Below are positions 15,957 through 25,083 of a stretch of 64,000 bases of DNA, piece by piece. Source of the DNA: Streptomyces longisporoflavus (lineage in GTDB: Bacteria > Actinomycetota > Actinomycetes > Streptomycetales > Streptomycetaceae); contig NZ_BMTR01000027.1 in NCBI RefSeq assembly GCF_014649775.1, forward strand, positions 18,623 to 82,622, read 5' to 3'. The notes beneath the pieces were generated by a model. It did not search any database and was not told where the DNA came from. It saw only the letters and a list, made by a program, of their open reading frames with translations. Within the stretch, counting starts at the first letter, position 1; each line of letters starts with the position of its first letter. The translations under genes and the position numbers were made by a program.

Positions 15957-17429
15957 TCAGCTCCGGCCGTCCCTCGGCAGTAGCCACGCCGCCAGCGCCG
16001 TCGTCCCGCACAGCAGCAGGCCCACCGCTACCAGCGCCTCCCGCATGCCCGGCACCGAGAAGCCCGTGCCGCCCTCCGTCGCGAGGAGTGCGCCGAAGAG
16101 GGCCACCGCCATCGCGCCGCCCGTCTGACGCAACGCGTTGAGCAGGCCGGAGGCCGTGCCCGCGCGGTGGGCGGGGACCGCGTCCATCAGGAGGGCCGTC
16201 AGTGCGGGGACCGCGAACGCGCCGCCCATGCCGGTCGGGACGAGCAGGACGAGGACCAGCCAGAGCGGGGTGTCCGCTGCCAGGGGCAGGAGCACGAACA
16301 TCGCGAGGGCGAGTACCGCCTGTCCCGCCACGATCACCCGGCGGCGGCCGATCCGCTCCGCCATGCGCGGCGAGACGAGGTTCGTGGACGTGATGATCAC
16401 CGCCAGAGGCACGAACATCAGGCCCGCAGCGATCGCTGACATGCCGCGCAGCTGCTGGAAGTAGAGGCCGAGCAGGAAGACGATCCCGTAGAAGCCCGCG
16501 TTGACGGCGAAGCCGATCGCCAGCGAGACGGCGACCTTGCGCTCGCGCAGCAGCCCGAGCGGGACCATGGGCGCCGCGTGCCGCTTCTCGGCGGCGTGGA
16601 AGCCGAGGCCCGCCGCGACGGCGAGGGCGGCGGCGCCGAGCACCGGCGCGCTGGTCCACCCCAGGTGCCCGCCCTCGATGACGGCGAACGCGAGACCCGC
16701 GAGGGCGAGTACGGCGGTTGCCTGGCCTGTGAGGTCGAGGGGCGCGGGACGGCGCGGGGAAGGTGCGGTGCGGGCGAGCAGGGCGAGGATCACCGCGCCG
16801 AGCGGCAGGTTGAGCAGGAAGACCGCGCGCCAGCCCGCCGCCTCGGTGAGTACGCCGCCGAGTACGGGCCCGGCGGCCATGGCGACGGAGCCGCCGACCG
16901 TCCACAGGGCGATGGCGCGGGCCCGGCGGCGCGGGTCGTCGTACGCCTGGCGGATCAGCGCGAGCGAGGCGGGCATCACGATGGCCGCGGCCCCGCCCTG
17001 CGCCACGCGGGCGGCGACGAGGGCACCGATGCCGGGGGCGAGGGCGCAGGCGAGCGAGGCGAGGGTGAAGAGACCGACACCGCAGACGTAGGCACGCCGT
17101 GCGCCCGCCCGGTCGGCGAGGGCTCCCGCGGAGAGCATGAGAGCGGCGAACATCAGCGTGTACGCATCCACGACCCACTGCAGACCCGCCATGCCGCCGT
17201 GCAGGGAGGTACGAATCGCGGGCAGCGCGATGTTCACGGCGGACACATCGACGGTGATGACGGTAAAGCCGAGGAGGGAGGCGAGGAGGGCGAGGGCGGG
17301 GGCGGGGGCCGAGGGAGCGCAGGCGGACGCGGAGGGGCCGGACGCGGCCGAGTCGGGGGCGCAGGCGGCCGAGGCGGACGCCGAGCGGGCGGAGGTGGCC
17401 GAGGCGGACGGAGTGGGAGGGGGCGGCAT
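15957..17429 (-). CDS. MFS drug-efflux transporter (DHA2/EmrB-QacA family)
   Basis: A 490-residue transporter with about 14 hydrophobic helices. Motif A-like GALADRAGARR follows helix 2 and the motif C-like GPVLGGVLTEAAGWRAVF is present. It should export small hydrophobic compounds using proton motive force. The N-terminal ~40 residues are an unusual Ser/Ala/Pro repeat before helix 1. ATG at 17429 is preceded by AGGAG. It is divergent from the XRE regulator at 17582, the likely controller. Confidence 0.88.
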   Translation of the reverse strand: MPPPPTPSASATSARSASASAACAPDSAASGPSASACAPSAPAPALALLASLLGFTVITVDVSAVNIALPAIRTSLHGGMAGLQWVVDAYTLMFAALMLSAGALADRAGARRAYVCGVGLFTLASLACALAPGIGALVAARVAQGGAAAIVMPASLALIRQAYDDPRRRARAIALWTVGGSVAMAAGPVLGGVLTEAAGWRAVFLLNLPLGAVILALLARTAPSPRRPAPLDLTGQATAVLALAGLAFAVIEGGHLGWTSAPVLGAAALAVAAGLGFHAAEKRHAAPMVPLGLLRERKVAVSLAIGFAVNAGFYGIVFLLGLYFQQLRGMSAIAAGLMFVPLAVIITSTNLVSPRMAERIGRRRVIVAGQAVLALAMFVLLPLAADTPLWLVLVLLVPTGMGGAFAVPALTALLMDAVPAHRAGTASGLLNALRQTGGAMAVALFGALLATEGGTGFSVPGMREALVAVGLLLCGTTALAAWLLPRDGRS

Positions 17430-17581
17430 GTTTGGGGAACTCCTGTGATGCGGGGTGATCGGGTGGGTGGGTGGGGGAAGCCGCTTCAGGCTCCGCCAGA
17501 TCCCCCGCCCCCGGCAGACCGCAGCGTTCCTGGCCCTGACACGGCCCCCCACGCCCCGCCCCCGCCGGGGACAATGGATGA

Positions 17582-18436
17582 ATGGCGAAAGCAGAGGGCA
17601 CGGAACTGGGCCGGTACCTGCGGGCACGACGCGCGCAGATCAGCCCCGCCGACGCAGGCCTCCCGCAAGGGACGGGCCTGCGCCGCACCCCCGGCCTGCG
17701 CCGAGAGGAGCTCGCCACCCTCGCCGGGGTGAGCGTCGACTACTACACGCGCCTCGAACGCGGCCGCGAGAAGAACCCCTCCCCCTCGGTCATCGACGCC
17801 CTGGCCCGCGCCCTGCGCCTCAGCGGCGACGCCCACGAGCGCATGCACGAGCTCGCCGAACTGGCATCGGGCCGCCTCACGGAACCGCACCCCACCCCGG
17901 GAGACACGGTCCGCCCCAGCGTCCAACGCATGCTGGACAACCTGAGCCCGTACCCCGCGTACGTGATCAGCCGCCACAGCTACATGCTGGCCGCGAACCC
18001 GGCGGGCCGGCGCCTCATGCCGGGCCTCTGGGACTGGCCGGCGGAGAAGCGCAGCGTCACGCGCTATGTGTTCCTCCACCCCGTGGGCCGCGTGCTCTAC
18101 CGCCCCTGGGAGGAGACCGTCGCCAAGTCCGTCGCGCACCTGCGCGCGGTCGGCGGCGTCGACGTGGACTCCCCGCAACTGACCGCCCTGGTCGGCGAAC
18201 TCCTGCTCAAGTCGCCGGACTTCGCCCGCCTCTGGGAGCGCTACGACGTGAAGGAACGCGGGGGCGGCACCAAGTCCTTCGACCACCCGAAGGTCGGCCC
18301 GATGACGCTCACGTACGAGGTGATGAGGCTGGCGAGGACGGACGGCCAGCGCCTTGTGGCCTACCAGGCCGAGCCGGGCAGCGCGGACGAAGAGGCGATG
18401 CTGCGCCTCGACCCGGCGGCCCGCGCTTTCCGCTAG
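17582..18436 (+). CDS. XRE-family regulator with MmyB-like ligand-binding domain
   Basis: A 284-residue regulator. The N-terminal HTH (LRREELATLAGVSVDYYTRLERGR, around residues 38-60) is typical of this large Streptomyces family, and the C-terminal ~170 residues form the MmyB-like domain (RHSYMLAANPAGRRLMPG; SPDFARLWERYDV; KSFDHPKVGPMTL). It is divergent from the MFS pump with 152 bp between, a common arrangement of pump and repressor. Confidence 0.88.
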   Translation: MAKAEGTELGRYLRARRAQISPADAGLPQGTGLRRTPGLRREELATLAGVSVDYYTRLERGREKNPSPSVIDALARALRLSGDAHERMHELAELASGRLTEPHPTPGDTVRPSVQRMLDNLSPYPAYVISRHSYMLAANPAGRRLMPGLWDWPAEKRSVTRYVFLHPVGRVLYRPWEETVAKSVAHLRAVGGVDVDSPQLTALVGELLLKSPDFARLWERYDVKERGGGTKSFDHPKVGPMTLTYEVMRLARTDGQRLVAYQAEPGSADEEAMLRLDPAARAFR

Positions 18437-18459
18437 CCGCCGCCCACCGCCGCTACCCG

Positions 18460-20109
18460 CTACTCCTCTTCCTCCACCCCGCACGAGCTCCCGTTCGCCG
18501 GCATCTCCCCGTACAGCAGGAACCCGTCCACCTTCTCGCGCACGCACTTAGACCCGGCGTAACCGGTGTGCCCGTCGCCCTTGTTGTCCAGGACGACGGC
18601 CGCCGAGCCGAGGCGCTTCGCGGTCTCCTCGGTCCAGCGGTAGGGCGTGGCCGGGTCGCCGCGGGTGCCGACGAGGAGGAACTCGGGGCTCTTCACGTCG
18701 CGTACGTCCTCGCGGATGTAGTCCGTGCCGGCGGGCCGCCCGAAGCAGAAGAGGACCGGCATGAGCATCGACTTGCCGAAGATGTCGGAGGTCGACTCGA
18801 ACTCCTTCTGGAGCTTGGTGACCTCCTTCTCGACGTTCTTCTCGGAGGGGCGGTCCGGGTCGTCCGCGCAGTTCACGGCCATGAGCGCGGCGGCCATGTT
18901 GTCGGCGGGCACGTCCTCGGGCGCCCGCCCCGGCGTCCGGACCGGCGTCCGGCCGAGCACCTCCGCAAGCCCGTTGGCCGGAGTCTGCTGGGCCAGGGAG
19001 CCGCCCATCCGCAGCAGCGCGCGCGGGTCGCCGTCCGCGAGAAGGGCGCCGAGGGCCTGCGAGAGCGCGGGCCACGACTGCCTGCTGTAGAGCGCCTGCC
19101 CGAGTATGTCCACGACGTCCTGACCGGTGAACTCCCCGCCGTCGGAGGACTGGAGCGGATATGAGTCGAGGCCCTTGATCAGTTCCGACATATGCTCACG
19201 GGCGGCGCGTGAGTCCGTGCCGAGGACACAACCCGCGTTGTCCGTACACCATGTGGTGAAGTTGTCGAGCGCGGTCTGGCGCCCCTCGGCGCTGACCAGC
19301 GCCTGCTCGGCGACGTCCTCGGTCAGCGTGTCCACACCGTCGAGGACCATCCGCCCGACGTTCTTCGGGAACTGCGCCGCGTACACGGAACCCAGCCGCG
19401 TCCCGTACGAGAAGCCCAGGTAGTTGAGCTTCTTGTCGCCGAGCACCTGCCGCATGACGTCCAGGTCGCGCGAGACGTTGACGGTGCCGACGTACGGGAG
19501 GACGGGACCGGACTCCTTCTTGCAGGCCTCGGCGATCTTGCGCATCTGGTCGAGCATGGCCCCGGCGTCGTCGGAGCCCCCCTTGACCTCCGGGTCGTCC
19601 GCGCCGGCGTCGTTCCCGCAGCTGACGGGCGAGCTCTCGCCCACGCCGCGGGGGTCGAAGGAGACCACGTCGTACCCCTTGCCGAGGTACTCGAATTCCT
19701 TCTGCGCGTTCAGCAGCCCCGAGACACCGGCGCCGCCGGGCCCGCCGAAGTTCAGCAGGAGCGAGCCGCGGGGCTTGCCGCTGGACTTGATGCGGACCAT
19801 GGCGAGCTTGATCGTGTCGCGCTTCGGATGCGCGTAGTCGAGGGGAACCGTGATCTTGCCGCACTGGATGTTCTTGTCCTCGGGGACGGTCGTGGCATCC
19901 GAATCGGCGACGAGCAGGCCTGCCCCGTCCCCTTCGCACGCGCCCCAATCGATCTTCTGCGAGTAGTAGCGGGAGAGATCGGGTGAGGGCGAGGGTGAGG
20001 GCGAGTGCAAGGGCGAGGATGCGGCCGCCGCGCTCTCGCCCGGCAGCCAGGCCCCTGCCCCCATGACGGCCAGCGCGGTAGCGCCGGCGAGCGCAACAGC
20101 TCTGCGCAC
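18460..20109 (-). CDS. Secreted alpha/beta hydrolase, tripeptidyl aminopeptidase (Tap/SlpD-like)
   Basis: A 549-residue exported serine peptidase. A signal peptide covers about residues 1-31. A short SPSPSPSP stretch, encoded by 6-bp repeats (19980-20020), follows. The nucleophile elbow is GFSYGTRLG, the oxyanion-region motif is NFGGPGGAG, and the TAP-like C-terminal domain includes LLVGTRGDPATPY and GDGHTGY. Relatives remove N-terminal tripeptides from extracellular proteins. The mature C-terminus carries several cysteines and ends in glutamates. Confidence 0.87.
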   Translation of the reverse strand: MRRAVALAGATALAVMGAGAWLPGESAAAASSPLHSPSPSPSPDLSRYYSQKIDWGACEGDGAGLLVADSDATTVPEDKNIQCGKITVPLDYAHPKRDTIKLAMVRIKSSGKPRGSLLLNFGGPGGAGVSGLLNAQKEFEYLGKGYDVVSFDPRGVGESSPVSCGNDAGADDPEVKGGSDDAGAMLDQMRKIAEACKKESGPVLPYVGTVNVSRDLDVMRQVLGDKKLNYLGFSYGTRLGSVYAAQFPKNVGRMVLDGVDTLTEDVAEQALVSAEGRQTALDNFTTWCTDNAGCVLGTDSRAAREHMSELIKGLDSYPLQSSDGGEFTGQDVVDILGQALYSRQSWPALSQALGALLADGDPRALLRMGGSLAQQTPANGLAEVLGRTPVRTPGRAPEDVPADNMAAALMAVNCADDPDRPSEKNVEKEVTKLQKEFESTSDIFGKSMLMPVLFCFGRPAGTDYIREDVRDVKSPEFLLVGTRGDPATPYRWTEETAKRLGSAAVVLDNKGDGHTGYAGSKCVREKVDGFLLYGEMPANGSSCGVEEEE

Positions 20110-20204
20110 GGCAACCTCCCAGGGTCGGCCCCTCGATCACCCTAAGGGCGGGACAGCGCCCCCGCCCGTTCAGGTGACAGGGAGTAATGACCGTCCCCCT
20201 ACGG

Positions 20205-22103
20205 CTACCTTGCGTGTCCGTACAAGTTTTCGATGTCCGCCGCGAAGTCCCGCTCGATGGCATCCCGCTTCAGCTTCAGGGACGGCGTCAGATGGCCGCT
20301 CTCCTCCGTGAAATCCACGGGCAGTACGGCGAAGCGGCGGATGGACTCGGCGCGGGAGACGAGCTTGTTGGCATCGTCGACGGCGCGCTGGAGGGTCTCG
20401 CGCAGTTCGGGGTCGTCCACGAGACCGGGGCCCGTGTGCGCCTTCTTCTTCATGCGGCACCAGTGCGCGATGCCGTCCGCTTCGAGCGTGATCAGGGCGG
20501 TGATGTAGGGCCGGGCGTCGCCGACCACCATGCACTGGCCGATCAGCGGGTGGGCGCGCAGCCAGTCCTCCAGCGGGGCGGGCGTCACGTTCTTGCCGCC
20601 GGTGGTGATCAGGATGTCCTTCTTGCGGCCCGTGATGGACAGGTAGCCGTCGGCGTCCAGGGCGCCGATGTCCCCGGTCGCGAACCATTCCTCCGTCGCG
20701 GGCACGGCACGACGGGCCTGCCCGTCCCAGTACCCGCCGAAGACCTGCCCGCCGGCGAGCAGCACCTCTCCGTCGTCCGCGATCCGCACACGGGTGCCGG
20801 GCAGCGGCCAGCCCACCGTGCCGAGGCGCGGCTTCAGGGGCGGGGTCACGGTCGCCGCGGCCGTGGTCTCGGTGAGGCCGTACCCCTCGAAGATCTCGAT
20901 GCCCGCTCCCGCGTAGAACGCGGCGAGGCGGCGCCCGAGCGGCGAGCCGCCGCAGATCGCGTAGCGCACCTTGCCGCCGAGTGCGGCGCGGATACGCCGG
21001 TAGACGAGCGGGTCGTACAGCGCGCGGGCCATCCGGAGGCCGAACGACGGGCCGGGTCCCGTGCCGTGCTGCCGCGCCTCGACCGCCTCGCCATAGCGGA
21101 CGGCGATACGGGCCGCGCGGTCGAAGGACGAGGCGCGGCCCATCTTCTCGGCGGTGGCGCGCCCGGTGTTGAAGACCTTCTCCAGGACGTACGGGATGGC
21201 GAGCAGGAAGGTGGGCCTGAAACCCCCCAGGTCACCCAGCAGGTCCTCGGTCTGAATGCTGGGCGCGTGGCCGAGCCGTACCCGTGCGCGCAGACAGCCG
21301 ACGGCGACCATGCGCCCGAAGACGTGCGAGAGCGGCAGGAAGAGCAGCGTGGACGCGGGCGCCTTGCTGACGGACTTGAAGACGGGGTGGAGCAGTTCGA
21401 TGGCGTTGTCGACCTCGGCGAAGAAGTTGCCGTGGGTCAGGACGCAGCCCTTGGGCCGCCCGGTGGTGCCGGAGGTGTAGATGAGCGTGGCCGGGGAGTC
21501 GGGCCCCAACCCGGCGCGCCGACCCTCGACTTCGGCGTCCGATATCCCTTCGCGCCGCCCCAGCTCGGCGAGCCGCCGCACGTCGCCCTTCTCGAAGGAC
21601 CACAGGTGCTCAAGGTCGGGTATCCGGTCCCGCTCGGGCCCGAGGGACGCGGCGAGCGCGACGGTCTCCACGGCGAGGGCGACGGCGCCCGAGTCCTGGA
21701 GTATCCACCGGGTCTGATAGGCGGAGGAGGTCGGATAGACGGGCACGGTGACGAGCCCCGCCGCCCAGCCCGCGAAGTCGAGCAGCGTCCACTCGTACGT
21801 CGTACGCGCCATGATCGCGAGCCGGTCGCCCGGAGCGAGGCCCTCGGCGATCAGCCCCTTGGCGACGGCGAGGACCTCGTCGGCGAACTCCGCGGCCGAC
21901 ACGTCCCGCCACCGCCCGTCCTCCCCCTTCCGGGAGAGCACGGCTTCGGCGGGGGCCTCACGGGCGTTGTCGAAGGGAATGTCGGCGAGGGACCCCTCGC
22001 GGACGGCGGCGGCGAAGGCCGGTACGGAGACTTCGCGCACGACGCCGTCGAGGTGCCGCAGGTGGGGTTCGACGAGGACGGGTTGCGGGGGGACGGGCGG
22101 CAT
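20205..22103 (-). CDS. Long-chain acyl-CoA synthetase (FadD15-like)
   Basis: A 632-residue AMP-forming acyl-CoA ligase. Motifs are TLIYTSGTTGRPKG, EGYGLTETTAAATV and EWFATGDIGALDADGYLSITGRKKD. It activates fatty acids in the cytoplasm. It is followed upstream by the thiolase gene in the same direction and is part of the fatty-acid cluster 20.2-26.6 kb. The 165-bp gap to the thiolase holds no gene that I can see. Confidence 0.9.
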   Translation of the reverse strand: MPPVPPQPVLVEPHLRHLDGVVREVSVPAFAAAVREGSLADIPFDNAREAPAEAVLSRKGEDGRWRDVSAAEFADEVLAVAKGLIAEGLAPGDRLAIMARTTYEWTLLDFAGWAAGLVTVPVYPTSSAYQTRWILQDSGAVALAVETVALAASLGPERDRIPDLEHLWSFEKGDVRRLAELGRREGISDAEVEGRRAGLGPDSPATLIYTSGTTGRPKGCVLTHGNFFAEVDNAIELLHPVFKSVSKAPASTLLFLPLSHVFGRMVAVGCLRARVRLGHAPSIQTEDLLGDLGGFRPTFLLAIPYVLEKVFNTGRATAEKMGRASSFDRAARIAVRYGEAVEARQHGTGPGPSFGLRMARALYDPLVYRRIRAALGGKVRYAICGGSPLGRRLAAFYAGAGIEIFEGYGLTETTAAATVTPPLKPRLGTVGWPLPGTRVRIADDGEVLLAGGQVFGGYWDGQARRAVPATEEWFATGDIGALDADGYLSITGRKKDILITTGGKNVTPAPLEDWLRAHPLIGQCMVVGDARPYITALITLEADGIAHWCRMKKKAHTGPGLVDDPELRETLQRAVDDANKLVSRAESIRRFAVLPVDFTEESGHLTPSLKLKRDAIERDFAADIENLYGHAR

Positions 22104-22268
22104 GGGGGCGGCTCCTTGTGCGGGTGGGGTTCAGCCTGTCCGGCGTTCGGGGACGAACTCGGCGAATCCGGTGATCAATGGTGCGCGGGGGCCGGCGGAG
22201 CCGGCTTCGGGGAAGGGGCGGGCCCGGGGAGTCGACGGCGAGTCGTCACCCCGGCTCGGGAGCGGCCC

Positions 22269-23546
22269 TCACTCCCGCTCGAGAATCGCCGTCACCCCCA
22301 GCCCACCAGCCGCGCAGACAGAGATCAACCCGCGCCCGGGAGTCCCCCGCTCGGCGAGCAGCTTGGCCAGGGTGGCGACGATGCGCGCGCCCGTGGCGGC
22401 GAACGGGTGTCCCGTGGCGAGCGAGGACCCGGCGACGTTGAGCCGGTCCCGGTCCACGACCCCGAGGCCCTGCTTCTCCCACGCGGCCAGCGTGGCGAGC
22501 ACCTGCGAGGCGAACGCCTCGTGGATCTCGACGAAGTCGAAGTCCGCGAGCCCGAGCCCCGCCCGCTCCAGCATCCGCGGCACGGCGTACGCGGGCGCCA
22601 TCAGCAGCCCGTCCTCTCCCCCGACGACGTCACCGCCGATGAAGTCGACCGCGGCGCTCTCGTACGCGCTCAGATAGGCCTGCGGTTCGTGCCCGCGCTC
22701 CCGCGCCCACTCCTCGCTCGCGAGCAGCGTGAGAGCGGCGCCGTCCGTCAGCGGGGTGGAGTTCCCGGCGGTCATGGTGGGGTCGGCCCGGTTCACCCCG
22801 AAGACGGGCTTCAGCTTCGCGAGCTTCTCGACGCTCGATCCCGGCCGCAGATTCTGGTCCCGGTCGAGACCGCGGAACGGTACGACGAGCCCGTCCAGGA
22901 ACCCCCTGTCGTACGCGGCGGCGAGCCGCTGGTGGCTGCGGGCGGCCAGTTCGTCCTGCGCCGCGCGCGTGATGCCCCACGCCTGTGCGGTCACGGCGGC
23001 GTGCTCGCCCATGGAAAGGCCGGTGCGGGGCTCGGCGTTGCGCGGGATGTCGGGCACGAGGTGCGAGGGACGCACGCGGGCGAGCGCCTTGACCCGGCCT
23101 CCGGTCGTCTTGGCGCGGCGCGCGGCGAGGAGGATCTTCCGCAGGGAGTCGTTGACGCCGAGGGGTGCGTCGCTCGCGGTGTCGGCGCCGCCCGCCACGG
23201 CCGACTCGGTCTGGCCCAGCATGATCTTGTTGGCGGCGGCGATGACGGCTTGCAGGCCGGTGCCGCAGGCCTGCTGGATGTCGTACGCGGGTGTGGTCGC
23301 CGCGAGTCGCGAGCCGAGGACGGTCTCGCGGGCGAGGTTGAAGTCCCGGCTGTGCTTGAGCACGGCGCCGGCGACGAACTCGCTCACGGCGCCCGGCTCC
23401 TCCAGGCGGTACCGCTCCACCAGCCCGTCGAGCGCGGCGGTCAGCATCTCCTGGTTGGACGCGGTCGCGTACGGGCCGTCGGAGCGCGCGAAGGGGATGC
23501 GGGCGCCGCCGATGACCGCCACGCGGCGGGTGGTGGGCAGTTTCAT
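22269..23546 (-). CDS. Acetyl-CoA C-acyltransferase (FadA2-like thiolase)
   Basis: A 425-residue thiolase. The acyl-accepting cysteine is in QQACGTGLQA, the general-base histidine in EIHEAFASQV and the C-terminal active-site segment is GGLGVT preceded by CAAG. These enzymes catalyse the last, thiolytic step of beta-oxidation or its reverse. ATG at 23546 (MKLPTTRRVAVIG) was chosen because the frame upstream runs through the divergent gene. It is divergent from the FabG4-like gene, as I recall for mycobacterial fadA2/fabG4, across a strong palindromic operator. Confidence 0.9.
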   Translation of the reverse strand: MKLPTTRRVAVIGGARIPFARSDGPYATASNQEMLTAALDGLVERYRLEEPGAVSEFVAGAVLKHSRDFNLARETVLGSRLAATTPAYDIQQACGTGLQAVIAAANKIMLGQTESAVAGGADTASDAPLGVNDSLRKILLAARRAKTTGGRVKALARVRPSHLVPDIPRNAEPRTGLSMGEHAAVTAQAWGITRAAQDELAARSHQRLAAAYDRGFLDGLVVPFRGLDRDQNLRPGSSVEKLAKLKPVFGVNRADPTMTAGNSTPLTDGAALTLLASEEWARERGHEPQAYLSAYESAAVDFIGGDVVGGEDGLLMAPAYAVPRMLERAGLGLADFDFVEIHEAFASQVLATLAAWEKQGLGVVDRDRLNVAGSSLATGHPFAATGARIVATLAKLLAERGTPGRGLISVCAAGGLGVTAILERE

Positions 23547-23571
23547 GTCTCGACCAGCTCCTGACCCTTGA

Positions 23572-23597
23572 GTAACCTTACTCTGAAGTAAATTTAC
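23572..23597. promoter_or_regulatory. Double GTAA-NN-TTAC operator between thiolase and FabG4-like genes
   Basis: GTAA-NN-TTAC occurs at 23572-23581 and again at 23588-23597, 16 bp apart. The inner half-sites also form a perfect palindrome, TTACT-CTGA-AGTAA (23578-23591). It lies in the 72-bp gap between the divergent starts. The TetR-family gene at 25945 in the same cluster is the likely binder (inference). Confidence 0.65.
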
Positions 23598-23618
23598 GAC
23601 CGAGCTGGGAGTTGGACA

Positions 23619-24938
23619 ATGGCCGACCGCTATCTGAACTTCACGGGCACCGCACCCGGCCGCTTCCTCACCCGGAGGCTCGGACTGCCGCAGCCGTCGG
23701 CCCTGCGGCGCTGGACGCCGGAACGCCCGCAGCTTGAAGGAGAGTTGCTGCACCTGACGGCCGGGGAGTCCGCGTACGAGAAGGACCTCGCCTCGATCTT
23801 CGCGCGCACGCGTCTGAAGCCGACGGAGAATTCCTCTTCCTCCCGTCCGGCGGCGGCGGTTCTGGACGCAACCGGCATAAGCGACACTCCCGGCCTCGCG
23901 CTCGTGCACGCGGCGCTGCATCCCGTGGTGCGCTCGGTGGCGGAGAACGGCCGCGTCGTGGTCCTCGGCGCGCCGCTCTCCCCCTCCGACCACCACCAGG
24001 CGGCGGCGCAGCAGGCCTTGGAGGGCTTCGTACGTTCCCTGGGCAAGGAGCTGGGCAGGGGCCGCACGGCGACGCTGGTCCGCATGCGCTCGGCGCCGGC
24101 CGCGGAGTCCACACTGCGGTTCCTGCTCTCACCGAGGTCGGCGTACGTCAGCGGCCAGGTGATCGAGGTGGGGGACGCCGAACTGACGGCTCCGGGCGAC
24201 TGGGACCGCCCGCTGTCCGGCCGTACGGCGCTGGTCACGGGGGCGGCGCGGGGAATCGGGGAGGCGGTGGCGGAAGTCCTCGCGCGGGACGGCGCGCGGG
24301 TGGTCGTACTCGATGTCCCCTCCGCGCAGGCGGATTTGGTACGGGTCGCCGACCGGCTCGGCGGGACCGCGCTGCCGCTGGACATCACGGCGGACGACGC
24401 CGGGGAACGCATGGCGGCGGCGCTGGCTCCCGGCGGCCTCGACATCCTCGTCCACAACGCGGGGATCACGCGGGACCGCAAGCTGGCCAACATGCCCGCG
24501 GAGCGCTGGAACCCGGTCCTGGACGTGAACCTCACGAGCGTGCTGCGCACGACGGACGCGCTGCTCGCGTCCGGGACGCTGAACCGGGGCGGGAGCGTCG
24601 TGGCCACGGCGTCGATCGCCGGGATCGCGGGGAACGTGGGGCAGACGAACTACGCGGCCAGCAAGGCGGGAATCATCGGCCTGGTACGGTCCCTCGCGCC
24701 GGGCGCGTACGCGGAACACGGGGTTACGGTGAACGCGGTGGCCCCCGGATTCATCGAGACGAAAATGACGGCGGCGGTGCCGCTGTTCATCCGCGAGGCG
24801 GGGCGGCGGATGAACTCCCTTGCGCAGGGGGGTCTGCCGGTGGACGTGGCGGAGACGACCGCCTGGCTCGCGGGGGCCTCCAGCGGGGTGAACGGTCAGG
24901 TCATCCGGGTTTGCGGGCAGAGTTTGCTTGGCGCGTAG
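23619..24938 (+). CDS. High-molecular-weight 3-oxoacyl-ACP reductase (FabG4-like)
   Basis: A 439-residue two-domain short-chain dehydrogenase. The N-terminal ~195 residues are a degenerate flavodoxin-like Rossmann domain. The C-terminal reductase has GAARGIGEAVAE (cofactor loop), NAGITRD and the YAASKAG catalytic tyrosine/lysine. Mycobacterial FabG4 has this architecture and reduces long 3-oxoacyl thioesters with NADH. The order thiolase/FabG4/MaoC-like matches the fadA2-fabG4-htdX cluster as I remember it. Confidence 0.9.
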   Translation: MADRYLNFTGTAPGRFLTRRLGLPQPSALRRWTPERPQLEGELLHLTAGESAYEKDLASIFARTRLKPTENSSSSRPAAAVLDATGISDTPGLALVHAALHPVVRSVAENGRVVVLGAPLSPSDHHQAAAQQALEGFVRSLGKELGRGRTATLVRMRSAPAAESTLRFLLSPRSAYVSGQVIEVGDAELTAPGDWDRPLSGRTALVTGAARGIGEAVAEVLARDGARVVVLDVPSAQADLVRVADRLGGTALPLDITADDAGERMAAALAPGGLDILVHNAGITRDRKLANMPAERWNPVLDVNLTSVLRTTDALLASGTLNRGGSVVATASIAGIAGNVGQTNYAASKAGIIGLVRSLAPGAYAEHGVTVNAVAPGFIETKMTAAVPLFIREAGRRMNSLAQGGLPVDVAETTAWLAGASSGVNGQVIRVCGQSLLGA

Positions 24939-24974
24939 CTGCTTTACGGGGGGGGGCTTACTGGGCCGGGGTTT

Positions 24975-25057
24975 CTCTCCCGCCCACCCGCCCGTTTGCC
25001 CCGTGTCTTTACCTGGGCGAACACGCTCTCCCACCCACCCGCCCGATTGCCCCGCGT
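24975..25057. repeat. Imperfect direct repeat of ~30 bp in the fabG4-maoC gap
   Basis: A stretch beginning CTCTCCCGCCCACCCGCCCG (24975) recurs with few changes at about 25026. The repeats fill much of the 145-bp gap; no hairpin or gene is obvious. Confidence 0.5.
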
Positions 25058-25083
25058 TGTTCACACCCGTTCGAAAGGTCCCC

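Noticed and set aside
20187..23564. An 1125-codon open frame antisense to FadD and thiolase
   Set aside because: It is the mirror of two well-conserved genes in GC-rich DNA; no family similarity and no start signal.
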